64,000 nt of DNA from Gaiella occulta (GCF_003351045.1 NZ_QQZY01000002.1:186001-250000); one strand, 5' to 3'; positions 53,237 to 62,593 are shown, numbered from the stretch's first letter. Numbers and translations: made by a program. The notes: generated by a model from the letters alone, not told the origin.

Positions 53237-55765
53237 TCAGCTTGAGGCTTGTGGCGCCTCCACCCTGTTCGACGCGGCGGCGGTCTCTCCCTGCACGATC
53301 GCCTCGACCGCCGCGGCGAGCTCCTGCGCGAGCGCCTCCGAGCCGGCCCGGGTCGCGCTCTCGGCGAACACGTGCACGACCGGCTCGTCCGGATCGGGCA
53401 GCGCCTGCGCCCAGCCGCGCTCGTCGAATGCCTTGATGCCGTCCATGAGATCGAGGGTGCGCTCCGCGAGCTGCTCGCCGAGCAGGCGCATGACAAGGCC
53501 CCGGCGCGCCCACGGGCACGGGACGGAGACGCGCACGAGCGTCGGCTCGGGCAGCCGCGCGACGAGCTCGGAGACGGGCCGGCCGGCGACGGCCAGCAGC
53601 TCGAGCAGCCGGCACAGGGCGCCGACGCCGTCGTAGCCGGGGACGATGTCGGGGAACACGAAGCCGCCGGTGGGCGCGCCGCCGAAGATCACGCCCTCGG
53701 CCGCTGCGGCACGCGTCAGCGCGCTCAGCGAGTGCGGCGTGCGCACGACCCGCAGGCCGCTGCCTGCGACGATGCGGTCGATAGCGTCGGTCGCCGTGAC
53801 GGGGACGGCGATCGCCCCCGTGCGGCCGGCGGCGGCGAGAAGGTGCACGAACAGCAGCAGCGTCCGCTCGGGCGACACCTCGCGCCCGTGCTCGTCGATG
53901 AGCAGCAGCCGCTCGGCGGCCCGGTCGAGCACCACGCCGAGGTCGGCGCCCACCGCACTGACGAGCCGCTCCGCCGCGGCAGGCACAGGGTCGGCCGCCA
54001 CGCCCGCGCCGGAGAAGAACGCGTTGATCGTGACGGCCTCGACGCCGAGCGGGCCCAGCACGAGCGGCAGCGTGAACGAGGCGGCGGAGTAGCCGACGTC
54101 GAGCGCGATGCGAAACCCGCGGGCGCTGACGACGGCGGCGTCGAGCGTGTCGAGCAGATCGTGGGCGTAGCTCTCGCGCACGCGCGCCGGGTAGGTGGTG
54201 TCCCCCACCTCCGCGAACGCCGCCCGCCGCAGCTCGCGCCGTGTGAAGTGCTTCTCGATCTCCTTCTGCAGCCCCGGCGTGAGCTGGATGCCCGGCGGCT
54301 CGAAGATGCGGATCTCGACGAGCTCGGGGTCGCCGCTGGTCTGTCCGACGTGCACGCCGGCGGCGAGCCCCTGCGTCTTCAGCACGTGCCGCGTCACGGC
54401 TGCCGGAGACACGCGCAGGTCGGCTACATGGACGCCTGTCGACGTGAGGCCCGCGACGAGCGCGCGCTGCACCATGCGGCACGCGTCGGCAGCGTCGCGG
54501 CTGGCGACGACACGCGCTCCCCGGTCGAGTGCCGTTCCGAGGGCGGCGGCGACGCGCACGGCGGTCTCGGGCGTGAGATCGACGTTGACGAGGCCCCTGA
54601 CGCCGTCGTGGGCGAAGAGCCGGTTCGTGGCGCGGCTCTCCCAGACGATGCTCTCGTAGATCTGCGCGCCCGTCTCCACCTCCTTGAACGGGTAGATGCG
54701 CACGCCGGGGAGCACGCTCGCCTCGGCGCCGATCGTCACCTCGTCGCCGATCGCGGCCCCCTCGTGCACGCGCACGTGGTCGCGCACGTCGCAGGCGCGT
54801 CCGACGATCGCGCCCTCGATCACGGCGCTGCGGCCGATATAGGTGGCGGCGTCGATGATGGAGCGCTCGACCCGCGCGTGCTCGCGCACGGTGACGCCGG
54901 GCGCGAGCACCGCGTACGGGCCGACCTGCGCGTCGCCGGCGATGCGGCAGTTGTTGCCGACGAACGCCGGGCCCGCGATGTTCTCCACGGCGTCGACGGC
55001 GACGCCGTCGCCGACCCACACGTTGCCCCGCAGGCGCAGGCCCGGCACGTCGAGGCGCACGCGCTCGTCGAGCGCGTCGAAGTTCGCCTGGCGGAACTGC
55101 TCGATCGTGCCGATGTCCTGCCAGTAGCCGTCGAGCACGTGGCCGTAGATGGGCCGTCCCATCTCGAGCAGCAGCGGGAACAGCTCCTTCGAGAAGTCGA
55201 AGGGACGGTCGCCCGGGATGTGGCGCAGCACCTCCGGCTCGAGCACGTAGATGCCGGTGTTGATCGTGTCCGAGAACACCTGGCCCCAGGAGGGCTTCTC
55301 GAGGAAGCGCTCGACGCGGCCGTCGTCGTCGGTGACGACGATGCCGAACTCGAGCGGGTTGTCGACCGGCTTGAGGCCGATCGTTGCCGCCGCGCCCCGC
55401 CGGCGGTGCGTGTCCACGAGCGCGTCGAGGTCGACGTCGCAGAGGGCGTCGCCGGAGATGACGAGGAAGGTGTCGTCGAGGCGCGCCCCTGCGAGCCGCA
55501 CCGAGCCGGCGGTACCGCGCGGCTGCTCCTCGACGGAGTAGTCGATCTGCAGGCCCAGCGACGCCCCGTCGCCGAAGTAGGCGCGGATCGCCTGCGGCAT
55601 GAACGCGAGCGTGATCACGACCTCCTCGAACCCGTGGAAGCGCAGGAGCTCGAGGACGTGCTCGATGCACGGCTTGCCGACGACCGGCACCATCGGCTTC
55701 GGCTGGTTCGAGGTGAGCGGACGCAGACGCGTGCCCTCGCCGCCCGCCATGACGACGGCCTTCAT
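53237..55765 (-). CDS. Sugar-1-phosphate nucleotidyltransferase fused to a degenerate phosphohexomutase
   Basis: An 842-residue fusion. Residues 1-235 form a nucleotidyltransferase ([31 protein letters not shown]), followed by left-handed helix repeats (about 250-375). The remainder is a phosphoglucomutase/phosphomannomutase-like domain that has lost its chemistry. The active-site ASHNP is TSGDP, the metal loop DGDADR is DRAAER, and the GEXSGH sugar loop is GGAPTGG. It is annotated in relatives as mannose-1-phosphate guanylyltransferase; the true sugar is unknown. ATG 55765 overlaps the upstream phosphatidyltransferase gene (ATGA). Longer frames upstream are excluded by that gene. Confidence 0.88.
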   Translation of the reverse strand: MKAVVMAGGEGTRLRPLTSNQPKPMVPVVGKPCIEHVLELLRFHGFEEVVITLAFMPQAIRAYFGDGASLGLQIDYSVEEQPRGTAGSVRLAGARLDDTFLVISGDALCDVDLDALVDTHRRRGAAATIGLKPVDNPLEFGIVVTDDDGRVERFLEKPSWGQVFSDTINTGIYVLEPEVLRHIPGDRPFDFSKELFPLLLEMGRPIYGHVLDGYWQDIGTIEQFRQANFDALDERVRLDVPGLRLRGNVWVGDGVAVDAVENIAGPAFVGNNCRIAGDAQVGPYAVLAPGVTVREHARVERSIIDAATYIGRSAVIEGAIVGRACDVRDHVRVHEGAAIGDEVTIGAEASVLPGVRIYPFKEVETGAQIYESIVWESRATNRLFAHDGVRGLVNVDLTPETAVRVAAALGTALDRGARVVASRDAADACRMVQRALVAGLTSTGVHVADLRVSPAAVTRHVLKTQGLAAGVHVGQTSGDPELVEIRIFEPPGIQLTPGLQKEIEKHFTRRELRRAAFAEVGDTTYPARVRESYAHDLLDTLDAAVVSARGFRIALDVGYSAASFTLPLVLGPLGVEAVTINAFFSGAGVAADPVPAAAERLVSAVGADLGVVLDRAAERLLLIDEHGREVSPERTLLLFVHLLAAAGRTGAIAVPVTATDAIDRIVAGSGLRVVRTPHSLSALTRAAAAEGVIFGGAPTGGFVFPDIVPGYDGVGALCRLLELLAVAGRPVSELVARLPEPTLVRVSVPCPWARRGLVMRLLGEQLAERTLDLMDGIKAFDERGWAQALPDPDEPVVHVFAESATRAGSEALAQELAAAVEAIVQGETAAASNRVEAPQASS

Positions 55766-56313
55766 GCTCGCGCGACCTCTCGGCGCGCCCTGAGCACGTA
55801 CTGGACGGCGGCGACGACGGCGAGCCCGAGGTTGATCCACAGGTACGCGAGCGCCCACCACGTGCCCTTCTCGGTCACGAGCACGAGACCGAGCGATGCG
55901 TAGAGGCCCCAGGTGGCGATCTTGCCGAGCCGGGAGACGCGGAACTCGTAGCCGCGCGGCACGACGACCCTGTACCCGCCGACGAGCACGAGATCGCGCA
56001 CGAGGATCACGAGCGCGATCCACGGCAGGCGGTCGAGGAGGACGAGCGCGACGACCGCCGTGTCGATCATGAGCCGGTCGGCGAGCGGATCGGCCACCTT
56101 GCCGAAGGCGGACTCCACGCGCCAGCGCCGCGCCAGGTAGCCGTCGAGCTGGTCGGTCAGCCCCGCCAGGCCGAAGACGATCCCCGCCGGCCAGCTCGGG
56201 CCGTCGCGGTCGTCGAGGAGCAGCACGACGAAGAGCGGGATGGCGGCGAATCGCAGCAGCGTGAGCGCGTTGGGGACACGCGTGTACGCCGGCGAGGGAG
56301 TGCCAGAGGTCAT
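55762..56313 (-). CDS. pgsA: CDP-alcohol phosphatidyltransferase (PgsA-like)
   Basis: A 183-residue membrane enzyme with the family signature in [20 protein letters not shown] followed by VADPLADRL (about 53-80), giving D-x2-D-G-x2-A-R-x8-9-G-x3-D-x3-D, and six hydrophobic helices. It likely makes phosphatidylglycerol phosphate or a related phospholipid such as cardiolipin or PI-phosphate; the acceptor cannot be fixed from sequence. TAGGCT nine bases before ATG 56313 (minus strand) is its -10. It is the first gene of a unit with the nucleotidyltransferase fusion. Confidence 0.88.
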   Translation of the reverse strand: MTSGTPSPAYTRVPNALTLLRFAAIPLFVVLLLDDRDGPSWPAGIVFGLAGLTDQLDGYLARRWRVESAFGKVADPLADRLMIDTAVVALVLLDRLPWIALVILVRDLVLVGGYRVVVPRGYEFRVSRLGKIATWGLYASLGLVLVTEKGTWWALAYLWINLGLAVVAAVQYVLRARREVARA

Positions 56314-56348
56314 CTGCGCCTAAGCCTAGTGGTGTAGCGTCGTCATCC
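56314..56348. promoter_or_regulatory. Divergent leaderless promoters between pgsA and the deiminase gene
   Basis: Thirty-five bases separate the start codons. The minus -10 is TAGGCT (56328 to 56323) and the plus -10 is TAGCGT (56335-56340), 9 and 8 bases from their start codons. This is the second compact divergent pair in the window. Confidence 0.55.
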
Positions 56349-57365
56349 GTGACGAGCACGCTCACGCTTCCCGGCTTCGTCAACGCGCACAGCCACGCGT
56401 TCCAGCGTGCGCTGCGCGGGCGTGCGGCCGGCACCGACTTCTGGGACTGGCGCGAAGGGATGCTCGCGGAGGCGGATCGTGCCACGCCCGATTCCGTGCG
56501 GACGGCGTACGCCGGCGTCTACCGGGAGATGCGCGCCGCCGGCTTCACGGCCGTGGGCGAGTTCCACTACCTCGGCGCCGCCGAGGCCCGAGCGGCCGCC
56601 GAGGCGGCGCGCGATGCCGGTATCGCGCTCGTGCTCCTCCACGTCGCCTACGAGCGCGGCGGGCTCGCGCGCATGCGGCAGCCGTCCGTCGCGGCGTACC
56701 TGGACGAGGTCGAGGCGCTGCGCGAGGAGGGCATCGACGTCGGCGTCGCCCCCCACTCCGTGCGCGCCTGCTCGCGTAGCTGGCTCGAGGAGATCGGCCG
56801 CTACGCCGCGCGTGAGGGGATCGTGCTGCACGTCCACGCCGACGAGCAGCCGCGCGAGATCGAGGAGTGCCTCGCCGAGCACGGCTGCCGGCCGATCGAG
56901 CTCCTCGCGCGCGCCGGTTGCCTGACCGAGCGCACGACCGTCGTCCACGCCACGCATGCCGACGACGGCGAGCTCGACCTGATCGCCTCGCACGGGGCGT
57001 CGATCTGCGCCTGTCCGACGACCGAGGCCGATCTCGGCGACGGCTTCCTGCCGGCGCTCCGGATCAGGGAGCGCGGCGTTCCGCTGTGCATCGGCTCGGA
57101 CTCGAACATGCGCATCGACCCGCTCGAGGAGCTGCGCGAGATCGAGGGCATCGCACGCCGCCAGAGCGGCATCCGCGGCGTGTTCGGCACGGACGCGCTG
57201 CTCGAGATGGGGAGCGCGGCCGGCGGCCGCGCGATCGGCCTCGCCGGCTGGAGCGAGATCGAGATCGACCTCGACCATTGCTCGCTCGCCGGTGTCGCCG
57301 CCGAGCATGTCCCTGCGGCCCTCGTCGCCGGTTGTGCCGCCGACGTGGTCGCCTGCTCTCGCTAG
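56349..57365 (+). CDS. hutF: Formimidoylglutamate deiminase-like amidohydrolase
   Basis: A 338-residue amidohydrolase with the HutF signature [19 protein letters not shown] and a FWDWREGML segment. Metal ligands: HSH near residue 14-16, His in LHVHADEQ, His in VVHATHAD and Asp in CIGSDSN. HutF normally has about 450 residues; here the N-terminal beta-sandwich and most of the C-terminal strands are absent, so the protein starts right at the barrel. It may be a trimmed functional barrel or a related deaminase. There are no other hut genes here. TAGCGT lies 8 bases before GTG 56349. Confidence 0.75.
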   Translation: MTSTLTLPGFVNAHSHAFQRALRGRAAGTDFWDWREGMLAEADRATPDSVRTAYAGVYREMRAAGFTAVGEFHYLGAAEARAAAEAARDAGIALVLLHVAYERGGLARMRQPSVAAYLDEVEALREEGIDVGVAPHSVRACSRSWLEEIGRYAAREGIVLHVHADEQPREIEECLAEHGCRPIELLARAGCLTERTTVVHATHADDGELDLIASHGASICACPTTEADLGDGFLPALRIRERGVPLCIGSDSNMRIDPLEELREIEGIARRQSGIRGVFGTDALLEMGSAAGGRAIGLAGWSEIEIDLDHCSLAGVAAEHVPAALVAGCAADVVACSR

Positions 57366-57374
57366 CCTGACACC

Positions 57375-57938
57375 ATGGACGTGACCGAGTCGACTTTCGA
57401 GAGCGACGTCGTGGCGCGCTCGGCGCAGGTGCCCGTCGTCGTCGACTTCTGGGCCGACTGGTGCGGCCCGTGCCATGCGCTCGCCCCGGTGCTCGAGGCC
57501 GCCGTGGCCGAGCGCGCCGGAGCGCTCGAGCTCGCCAAGGTGGACGTCGAGGCCAGCCCCACGCTCGCGCGGGCGTTCGGCGTCAGCGGCATCCCCGCCG
57601 TGAAGGCGTTCCGCGACGGGCGCGTCGTCGCCGAGTTCACCGGGGCGCGCTCGCGCGCGGCCGTGGACGCCTTCCTCGACGAGGTGCTCGCACCGCCCCG
57701 CGCCGACGTGCTGGTCGAGGAGCTGCGGGAGGCGGGCGAGCTTCCTGCCGTCGTGGCGGCACTGGACGCCGGCGACGTGGAGGGGGCGCTTCGCTGGATC
57801 GTCGACGCCGTGCCGGACGCCGAGGGCGGCGAGCGCGACCGTCTGCGCGAGGTTGCCGTGGCGCTGTTCGAGCGGCTCGGTCACGACGACCACCTCGCCT
57901 CCGCCTACCGGCGCCGGCTCGCGGCCGCCCTCTACTGA
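57375..57938 (+). CDS. Thioredoxin-domain protein with C-terminal helical (TPR-like) extension
   Basis: A 187-residue CnoX/YbbN-like protein. The thioredoxin domain (1-105) has active site WADWCGPCHALAP and cis-Pro in GVSGIPAVKAF. A helical C-terminal part (110-187) ends in LASAYRRRLAAALY. CnoX proteins work as holdase chaperones with chaperonin. The -10 TAGCCT at 57363-57368 begins with the TAG stop codon of the preceding gene and lies six bases before ATG 57375. Confidence 0.9.
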   Translation: MDVTESTFESDVVARSAQVPVVVDFWADWCGPCHALAPVLEAAVAERAGALELAKVDVEASPTLARAFGVSGIPAVKAFRDGRVVAEFTGARSRAAVDAFLDEVLAPPRADVLVEELREAGELPAVVAALDAGDVEGALRWIVDAVPDAEGGERDRLREVAVALFERLGHDDHLASAYRRRLAAALY

Positions 57939-57945
57939 GCGCCTG

Positions 57946-58956
57946 TCAGCGGCCGCTGCGCGCGCGGTAGCGCGCCGCCCAGAGCGCCGTGCGGTCGAGG
58001 TAGGCGCGCTCGGCTGCGCGCCCCGTGGCGCCGTACGCGCCGTCGTAGGAGGCATACGGGCCGCCGACGCTGCGTGCAGGCTCGATCTGCGTCCCTTCGT
58101 GCCACTCGTTGTAGCTCGTGATGGTGACGATGTCGGCCGCGGCGCGGATCGCGTCGCGCCACATGCGGTCGTAGGTGGCGCCGTCGGCGCGCGGCCGCAC
58201 CCGCTCGTCGCCGGTGGCGCGGCGGGCGTCGTAGCCGGGGCCGACGGACGGTGCGCAGAGCAGCCCGTTGAGCCGTGCGGACGCGCACACGCGGGGGAAG
58301 GCTGAGCCGTCGTAGACGTAGACGTCGTAGGTGTAGAGACCGGCGAACCCCCCCGCCTTCGCCTTCCCCACGAGTTGCGTGTTCGCGAACAGGCGCACGA
58401 GGCCGCGCAGGCGCGCGTTCAGCTGCGCCCATTCAGCATCGGGGCTGTCGGTCGAGTCGTACACGTAGGCGTCGCTGACCCCCTGTGCGGCGAAGGTGCG
58501 CAGCGCCGGCTCGAGCGACACCGGGCTGCGGTCGCGGTACGGCTCGACGTGCACGGCCACGCGCAGCCCCGCGGCGTGCGCCGCGCGCGCCACGGCCGGG
58601 AAGCGCGCGCTCTCGGGCGATCCTGGGCCCCACCACGAGACGATGACCGTCGAGATGCCCGCGGCGGCGATCTCGTGCATCTGTGCGCGCACGACGGCCG
58701 CGTCGCTCGACGAGTACGCCCCACGGGCCGGGAACCAGCCGGATGCGATCGACGAGGGCGGCGCGTTGCCGTTCTGCTGCCAGTGCGCCCAGCCGCCGTC
58801 GCGCGCCGGCGTCCCGTACCAGGGGTAGTAGAAGATCGCCACGCTGCCGGCGGGGCGCGGCTGCACGTCGGGAGATCCCGGGCGCGCAAAGGCGCTCGCC
58901 GCGACGAGCGCCGCGGCGACGGCCACACCGCACAGGGCCCCCAGAGCTCTCCGCAC
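57946..58956 (-). CDS. Secreted glycoside hydrolase family 99-like protein
   Basis: A 336-residue exported protein with an N-terminal signal peptide (MRRALGALCGVAVAAALVAA, end near AFA-RPG) and a GH99/GH71-like barrel: FYYPWYGTPARDGGWAHW, VSWWGPG, VAVHVEPYRDR, GLYTYDVYVYDG, APSVGPGYDARRAT and ITSYNEWHEGTQIEPA. The last motif carries the Glu pair expected at the active site. GH99 enzymes cleave alpha-mannosides; this subgroup is uncharacterised to my knowledge. GTG 58956 follows TAGAGT at ten bases. It is convergent with the thioredoxin gene and divergent from the EAL gene. Confidence 0.82.
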   Translation of the reverse strand: MRRALGALCGVAVAAALVAASAFARPGSPDVQPRPAGSVAIFYYPWYGTPARDGGWAHWQQNGNAPPSSIASGWFPARGAYSSSDAAVVRAQMHEIAAAGISTVIVSWWGPGSPESARFPAVARAAHAAGLRVAVHVEPYRDRSPVSLEPALRTFAAQGVSDAYVYDSTDSPDAEWAQLNARLRGLVRLFANTQLVGKAKAGGFAGLYTYDVYVYDGSAFPRVCASARLNGLLCAPSVGPGYDARRATGDERVRPRADGATYDRMWRDAIRAAADIVTITSYNEWHEGTQIEPARSVGGPYASYDGAYGATGRAAERAYLDRTALWAARYRARSGR

Positions 58957-59034
58957 GCCGCGCCGGACTCTAGCGCCCGGCGGCCCGTGCAGTTGGATCG
59001 CGCACTCGTCGCGACCCGAAGCGATCTGATTCAC

Positions 59035-59082
59035 GTTTTCCTCTCGGCAGCCGATATCAAGTTTTCCTCTCGGCAGCCGATA
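59035..59082. repeat. Two 22-bp direct repeats with palindromic cores
   Basis: The sequence GTTTTCCTCTCGGCAGCCGA plus TA occurs at 59035-59056 and again at 59061-59082 (period 26 bp). Each copy contains the perfect palindrome TCGGCAGCCGA. They lie between the divergent GH99-like and GAF-EAL genes. Helically phased tandem palindromes suggest a regulator that binds two sites. Confidence 0.7.
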
Positions 59083-59107
59083 GACGAGCAGGTGTCTCCA
59101 TGAGCGC

Positions 59108-60544
59108 ATGCGACCGCTTCGTCGAGCGATGAGCGCGTCTCCTCGCCGCGATCGAGGAAGGCGGGATCAGCGCGAGCCGGAGGGGCTGCATCGCGCGATT
59201 CGGGAGATCGCCGATCCGATGGTCGTCATGCGCCGGGTCGTCGATCAGGCTCTGCTCCTGATTCCCACGGCTGAGGGAGCCGTCGTGGAATTGGAACGAT
59301 CGGGCATCCTCACCTACGTCTGCGGGGCGGGCAGCCTGGCCGCCCACACGGGGACGCGCCTGCGTGCGGAAGCGAGCCTGTCCGGACTGGCCATTCGCGC
59401 CGGCGAGACACTCCGCTGCGACGACTCCGAGAGCGACGACCGGGTCGACCGGGAAGCGTGCCGTCGGGTCGGGGCCATCTCGATGATCTGCGTCCCCCTG
59501 CGCCGTGGCACGGAGGCGGTCGGCGTCCTGAAGGTCGTGGCGTCCCGCCCTCGTGTGTTCGGCGACGGTGAAGTGTCGACGCTGAGAGATCTCGCGGAGT
59601 TCGTCACCGCGGCCATCTCGGCTGCCTCCGACATCGCACATGCCGCCGGGGGCCTGGTCATGGACGGAAGTGATCGACGGGACCGGTCGGCCGGCAGCGA
59701 TCTCGACGTCGGGAGGGCATCTCACCTCACGCCCCACGGCAAGGCCGGTGTGAGCGAGTTCGTGGCCAACGTGCTTCAGCCCGGGATCGTCGAGAGCCTG
59801 GAGACGAGGCAGCGCATCGAACAGGTGCTTGCCACGTCGGCCTTCACGATCGTCTGCCAGCCGATCGTCGACCTGCGAAGCGGAGAGCTCGCCGGCGTGG
59901 AGGCGCTGGCTCGCTTCCGCGGGCCCCCGGAGCAGCCTCCCGATGCATGGTTCGACGAGGCCGAGCGCGTGGGTCTCGGCATCGAGCTGGAGCTGGCGGC
60001 CGTCGGGGAGGCCCTGACCCTGCTCGACCAGCTTCCGGAACAGGCCTATCTCGCCGTCAACGTGGGGCACAAGACGGTCGCCGCACCCGAGCTCGGGACG
60101 TTGTTGGATTCGGCCGGAGCCCACCGCGTCGTCCTGGAGTTGACCGAGCACGTCGAAGTCGAGGACTACCGACGTCTCGGGGATGTCCTCGCAGGCATCC
60201 GCACGAGAGGGACACGGCTCGCCATCGACGACAGTGGTAGTGGCTATTCCGGCCTGACTCGGATCGTCAATCTCGCCCCCGACCTGATCAAGCTCGACCG
60301 TGTCATGACTCGAGGGATCGATCTCGACCCGGTCCGGCGTGCGTTGGCCGGCGCGCTCGTGACGTTCGCGAGCGATACCGGGGCTTCCGTCATCGCCGAG
60401 GGGATCGAGACCGAAGACGAGCTCTCCACCGTCGAGACACTGGGGATCCGCTACGGCCAGGGCTACTTCCTCGGTCGGCCGTCGCCTGTGACCTCCGTGC
60501 CCCGAGTCTTCCCCCGCGCCGTACCCTCCAAAGCTGTCCCCTAG
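59108..60544 (+). CDS. GAF-EAL c-di-GMP phosphodiesterase
   Basis: A 478-residue protein. An N-terminal GAF sensor domain covers about residues 30-185. After a linker of about 45 residues comes an EAL domain (about 235-465). The EAL catalytic set is intact: GVEALARF, AVNVGHKT, LELTEHVE, AIDDSGSGYSGL, LIKLDR, IAEGIETEDE and GQGYFLGRP. It should hydrolyse c-di-GMP to pGpG under GAF control. ATG 59108 or 59129 may be the start. More A/T-ending codons than its neighbours hint at a different history. The tandem palindromes upstream are likely part of its control region. Confidence 0.9.
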   Translation: MRPLRRAMSASPRRDRGRRDQREPEGLHRAIREIADPMVVMRRVVDQALLLIPTAEGAVVELERSGILTYVCGAGSLAAHTGTRLRAEASLSGLAIRAGETLRCDDSESDDRVDREACRRVGAISMICVPLRRGTEAVGVLKVVASRPRVFGDGEVSTLRDLAEFVTAAISAASDIAHAAGGLVMDGSDRRDRSAGSDLDVGRASHLTPHGKAGVSEFVANVLQPGIVESLETRQRIEQVLATSAFTIVCQPIVDLRSGELAGVEALARFRGPPEQPPDAWFDEAERVGLGIELELAAVGEALTLLDQLPEQAYLAVNVGHKTVAAPELGTLLDSAGAHRVVLELTEHVEVEDYRRLGDVLAGIRTRGTRLAIDDSGSGYSGLTRIVNLAPDLIKLDRVMTRGIDLDPVRRALAGALVTFASDTGASVIAEGIETEDELSTVETLGIRYGQGYFLGRPSPVTSVPRVFPRAVPSKAVP

Positions 60545-60954
60545 ACCGGAGAGCTGTCGGACACGCGCGCGAACTGGATGCGGCCGACCGCCGTCAGGCG
60601 ATCGGGCTCGTCCCATGGGGCGATCTCGACGTCGGCGACGGCGAGCGTGCGCCCTGCGCGCAGGCAGCGTGCGACGACCCGGTGCGGGCCGGGTGCGGCG
60701 AGGCGGAGGAAGTCGCAGCGCAGGTCGACGGCGACCCAGGTGCCCGGGCTCGCGTGCGCGACGGCATACCAGCCCGCCGTGTCGACGCAGGTCGCCAGCA
60801 CGCCGCCGTGGAGGAAGGGGCGCGGATCGTCTCCGCCACGCGCCGTGGCGGTGGGGTCGAGCCGCAGCACGACGGCGCCCTCGAGCAGCTCGACCGCGGA
60901 CAGCCCGACGGCGGCGTCGAGCGCAGACGGCGGCTCGGCGAGCAGATCGAGCAC
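60541..60954 (-). CDS. Hotdog-fold thioesterase (PaaI-like)
   Basis: A 137-residue 4HBT-type thioesterase. The family motif FLHGGVLATCVDTAGWYA (near residues 48-65) includes the HGG catalytic loop and Asp. GTG 60954 is chosen because TATGAT lies six bases upstream on the minus strand; the frame to 61002 has no such signal. Its 3' end overlaps the EAL gene by 4 bases tail to tail. The acyl-CoA substrate is unknown. Confidence 0.82.
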   Translation of the reverse strand: MLDLLAEPPSALDAAVGLSAVELLEGAVVLRLDPTATARGGDDPRPFLHGGVLATCVDTAGWYAVAHASPGTWVAVDLRCDFLRLAAPGPHRVVARCLRAGRTLAVADVEIAPWDEPDRLTAVGRIQFARVSDSSPV

Positions 60955-61115
60955 GCGGCGATCATAGCGGCCGCTCCGACCGGGCCTGCGTGGTGGTTGC
61001 ATGCGACGATGTCGCGACGCATGGGAGATCTCCGAGTTCCAGCGCGCCGTCGCCAGCCGCCCTTCCCGGTCGCCGTCGCCGCTTCCGCGTGCACGGCGCG
61101 ACGCCCGCCGGCGGG

Positions 61116-61298
61116 ATGCAGGGCCGCGTGAGCCGCGCGCGCCGCAGCGCCCGCCGCTGGTTCGCCTTCTACAGCGGGCTGCTCGCGACCCTGGCGGTCG
61201 TGACGCTGCTCCTGCGCCAGTGGGCGGTCGCCGCCACGACGCTGGCGCTCACGGTGGCGTTCGCGCTCTACACGCGGCGCGCCTGGCGCAGGCGTTGA
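61116..61298 (+). CDS. Small two-helix membrane protein
   Basis: A 60-residue basic protein (MQGRVSRARRSARRWFAFYS...) with two hydrophobic helices separated by RQWAV and ending in basic residues, consistent with a membrane hairpin with cytoplasmic ends. A GTG at 61128 is an alternative start. No family recognised. Confidence 0.5.
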   Translation: MQGRVSRARRSARRWFAFYSGLLATLAVVTLLLRQWAVAATTLALTVAFALYTRRAWRRR

Positions 61299-61314
61299 CG
61301 GCGAGCCGCGGCTC

Positions 61315-61497
61315 TCAGGAGAGCGCGACGGCGACCGCCGTCAGGCACACCACGGTCTCCGCGAGGATGACGGCCGTCCAGCCGCCTCCGTCCTCGAGAG
61401 AGACGCCGCTGTGCAGCATCGCCCGGCAATGACGGATCACCGCCCAGCCGCTCACCAGGGCGACGAGCGCGGCGATGGGAGCCGTGTGCGCCGCCAT
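61315..61497 (-). CDS. Possible small membrane protein
   Basis: A 60-codon frame (MAAHTAPIAALVALVSGWAV...) with two hydrophobic segments joined by a charged turn (HSGVSLEDGGG). It is convergent with the 60-residue membrane protein gene. No -10 or Shine-Dalgarno is evident, so it could also be a chance frame opposite the histidine kinase leader. Confidence 0.4.
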   Translation of the reverse strand: MAAHTAPIAALVALVSGWAVIRHCRAMLHSGVSLEDGGGWTAVILAETVVCLTAVAVALS

Positions 61498-61645
61498 GGA
61501 GAGCGTTTCGGCCGCGTCCCCCTGCGGCCTGTCCCCTGAACGGGGAATGACCTGACGGCCGAGCGCGGGCATGCCTCGGCAGCGCCCTCCTCGATGCGTG
61601 ATTTCCCCGGATGCGGCAGAGGACCTGCGGCGGCACCATCGGCCC

Positions 61646-62593
61646 ATGAGCAGGGTGTTCGCGGTGCTCGCCCGCCACCGCTCCGCGAGCGTCGGCCTGG
61701 CGGTCCTCGTCGAGTGCGGGGTCCTGGTCCCGCTCGCCTTTGCCGAGCCGTCGGCCGTCGTCGGCCTTCCCGCCGCCGTCGCGGCGGCGATCGCGGGAAC
61801 GGTTGCCGTCGTGTTCGGCCCCCTGGACGGCGCTCTCGTCGCGCTCGTCGGGGCGGCGGTCTTCGGGTCGGCCGGAGGCTGGCAGGCGGGCGAGCCGGCC
61901 GCGCTCGCCGTGTGGCCCGCGGTCGTCGTGGCCGCCGGGCTGTTCGCACGGCGTATCGAACGCCAGCGCAGGGCGCTTGCGCAGCTCGTGGCCTCGCAGG
62001 AGACCGAGCGGCACCGCATCGCGCTCGAGCTCCACGACGAGACGGCGCAGGTGCTTGCCGCGGCGCTCATGGCCCTGCGGCAGGCGGAAGGGGCCGCCAC
62101 CGCGGACGAGGCAGGGGCCGCGAACAGGACGACTCGCGCGCTCATCCAGCAGACGATCAGGAACGTCCGCGAGCTGGCAGTCGACCTGAGGCCGATGGCG
62201 CTCGACGACTTCGGCCTCGCACCCGCGCTCGAGCGGCTCGCGGCGACCTACGCGCAGCGCACGGGAATCGCCGTCGACGTCGATGCCCGGCCCGGCGAGG
62301 AGCGGCTGCCGCCGGAGGCCGAGATCACGATCTACCGCACCGTCCAGGAGGTGCTCGCGCACATCGCGGGCGGCGAAGCCGGGGGGCGCGTGCACGTCGC
62401 CATCGACCGCGCACCCGCGGACGTGCACATCCTCATCGAGCACGACCGCCCCGACCGGCACGGCGCGACGAAGGCCGGCTGGACATCCGAGCTGGCGAGC
62501 CTGCGCGAGCGACTGCGGCTCGCCGGCGGCCGCCTCGATGCCCGCTCCGGTGCCACGGGCACGGTCGTCAAGGCCCATCTGCCGGTTCGCTGA
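61646..62593 (+). CDS. Histidine kinase of the HisKA_3 type with degenerate ATPase domain
   Basis: A 315-residue protein: four or so hydrophobic helices (about 10-105), a HisKA_3 dimerisation helix with ETERHRIALELHDETAQVL (phospho-acceptor His near residue 127-135) and a reduced ATPase-like domain. The N-box (YRTVQEVLAHIAGG) lacks the usual Asn, and the G1 box is replaced by EHDRPDRHG. It may transfer or sense without binding ATP. There is no response-regulator gene beside it. ATG 61646 is preferred to ATG 61571 because it begins just before the first membrane helix. Confidence 0.7.
   Translation: MSRVFAVLARHRSASVGLAVLVECGVLVPLAFAEPSAVVGLPAAVAAAIAGTVAVVFGPLDGALVALVGAAVFGSAGGWQAGEPAALAVWPAVVVAAGLFARRIERQRRALAQLVASQETERHRIALELHDETAQVLAAALMALRQAEGAATADEAGAANRTTRALIQQTIRNVRELAVDLRPMALDDFGLAPALERLAATYAQRTGIAVDVDARPGEERLPPEAEITIYRTVQEVLAHIAGGEAGGRVHVAIDRAPADVHILIEHDRPDRHGATKAGWTSELASLRERLRLAGGRLDARSGATGTVVKAHLPVR

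Noticed and set aside
59035-59082. Two direct repeats as a CRISPR remnant
   Set aside because: Only two units with a 4-base gap, no spacers and no cas genes; the palindromic core suits an operator better.
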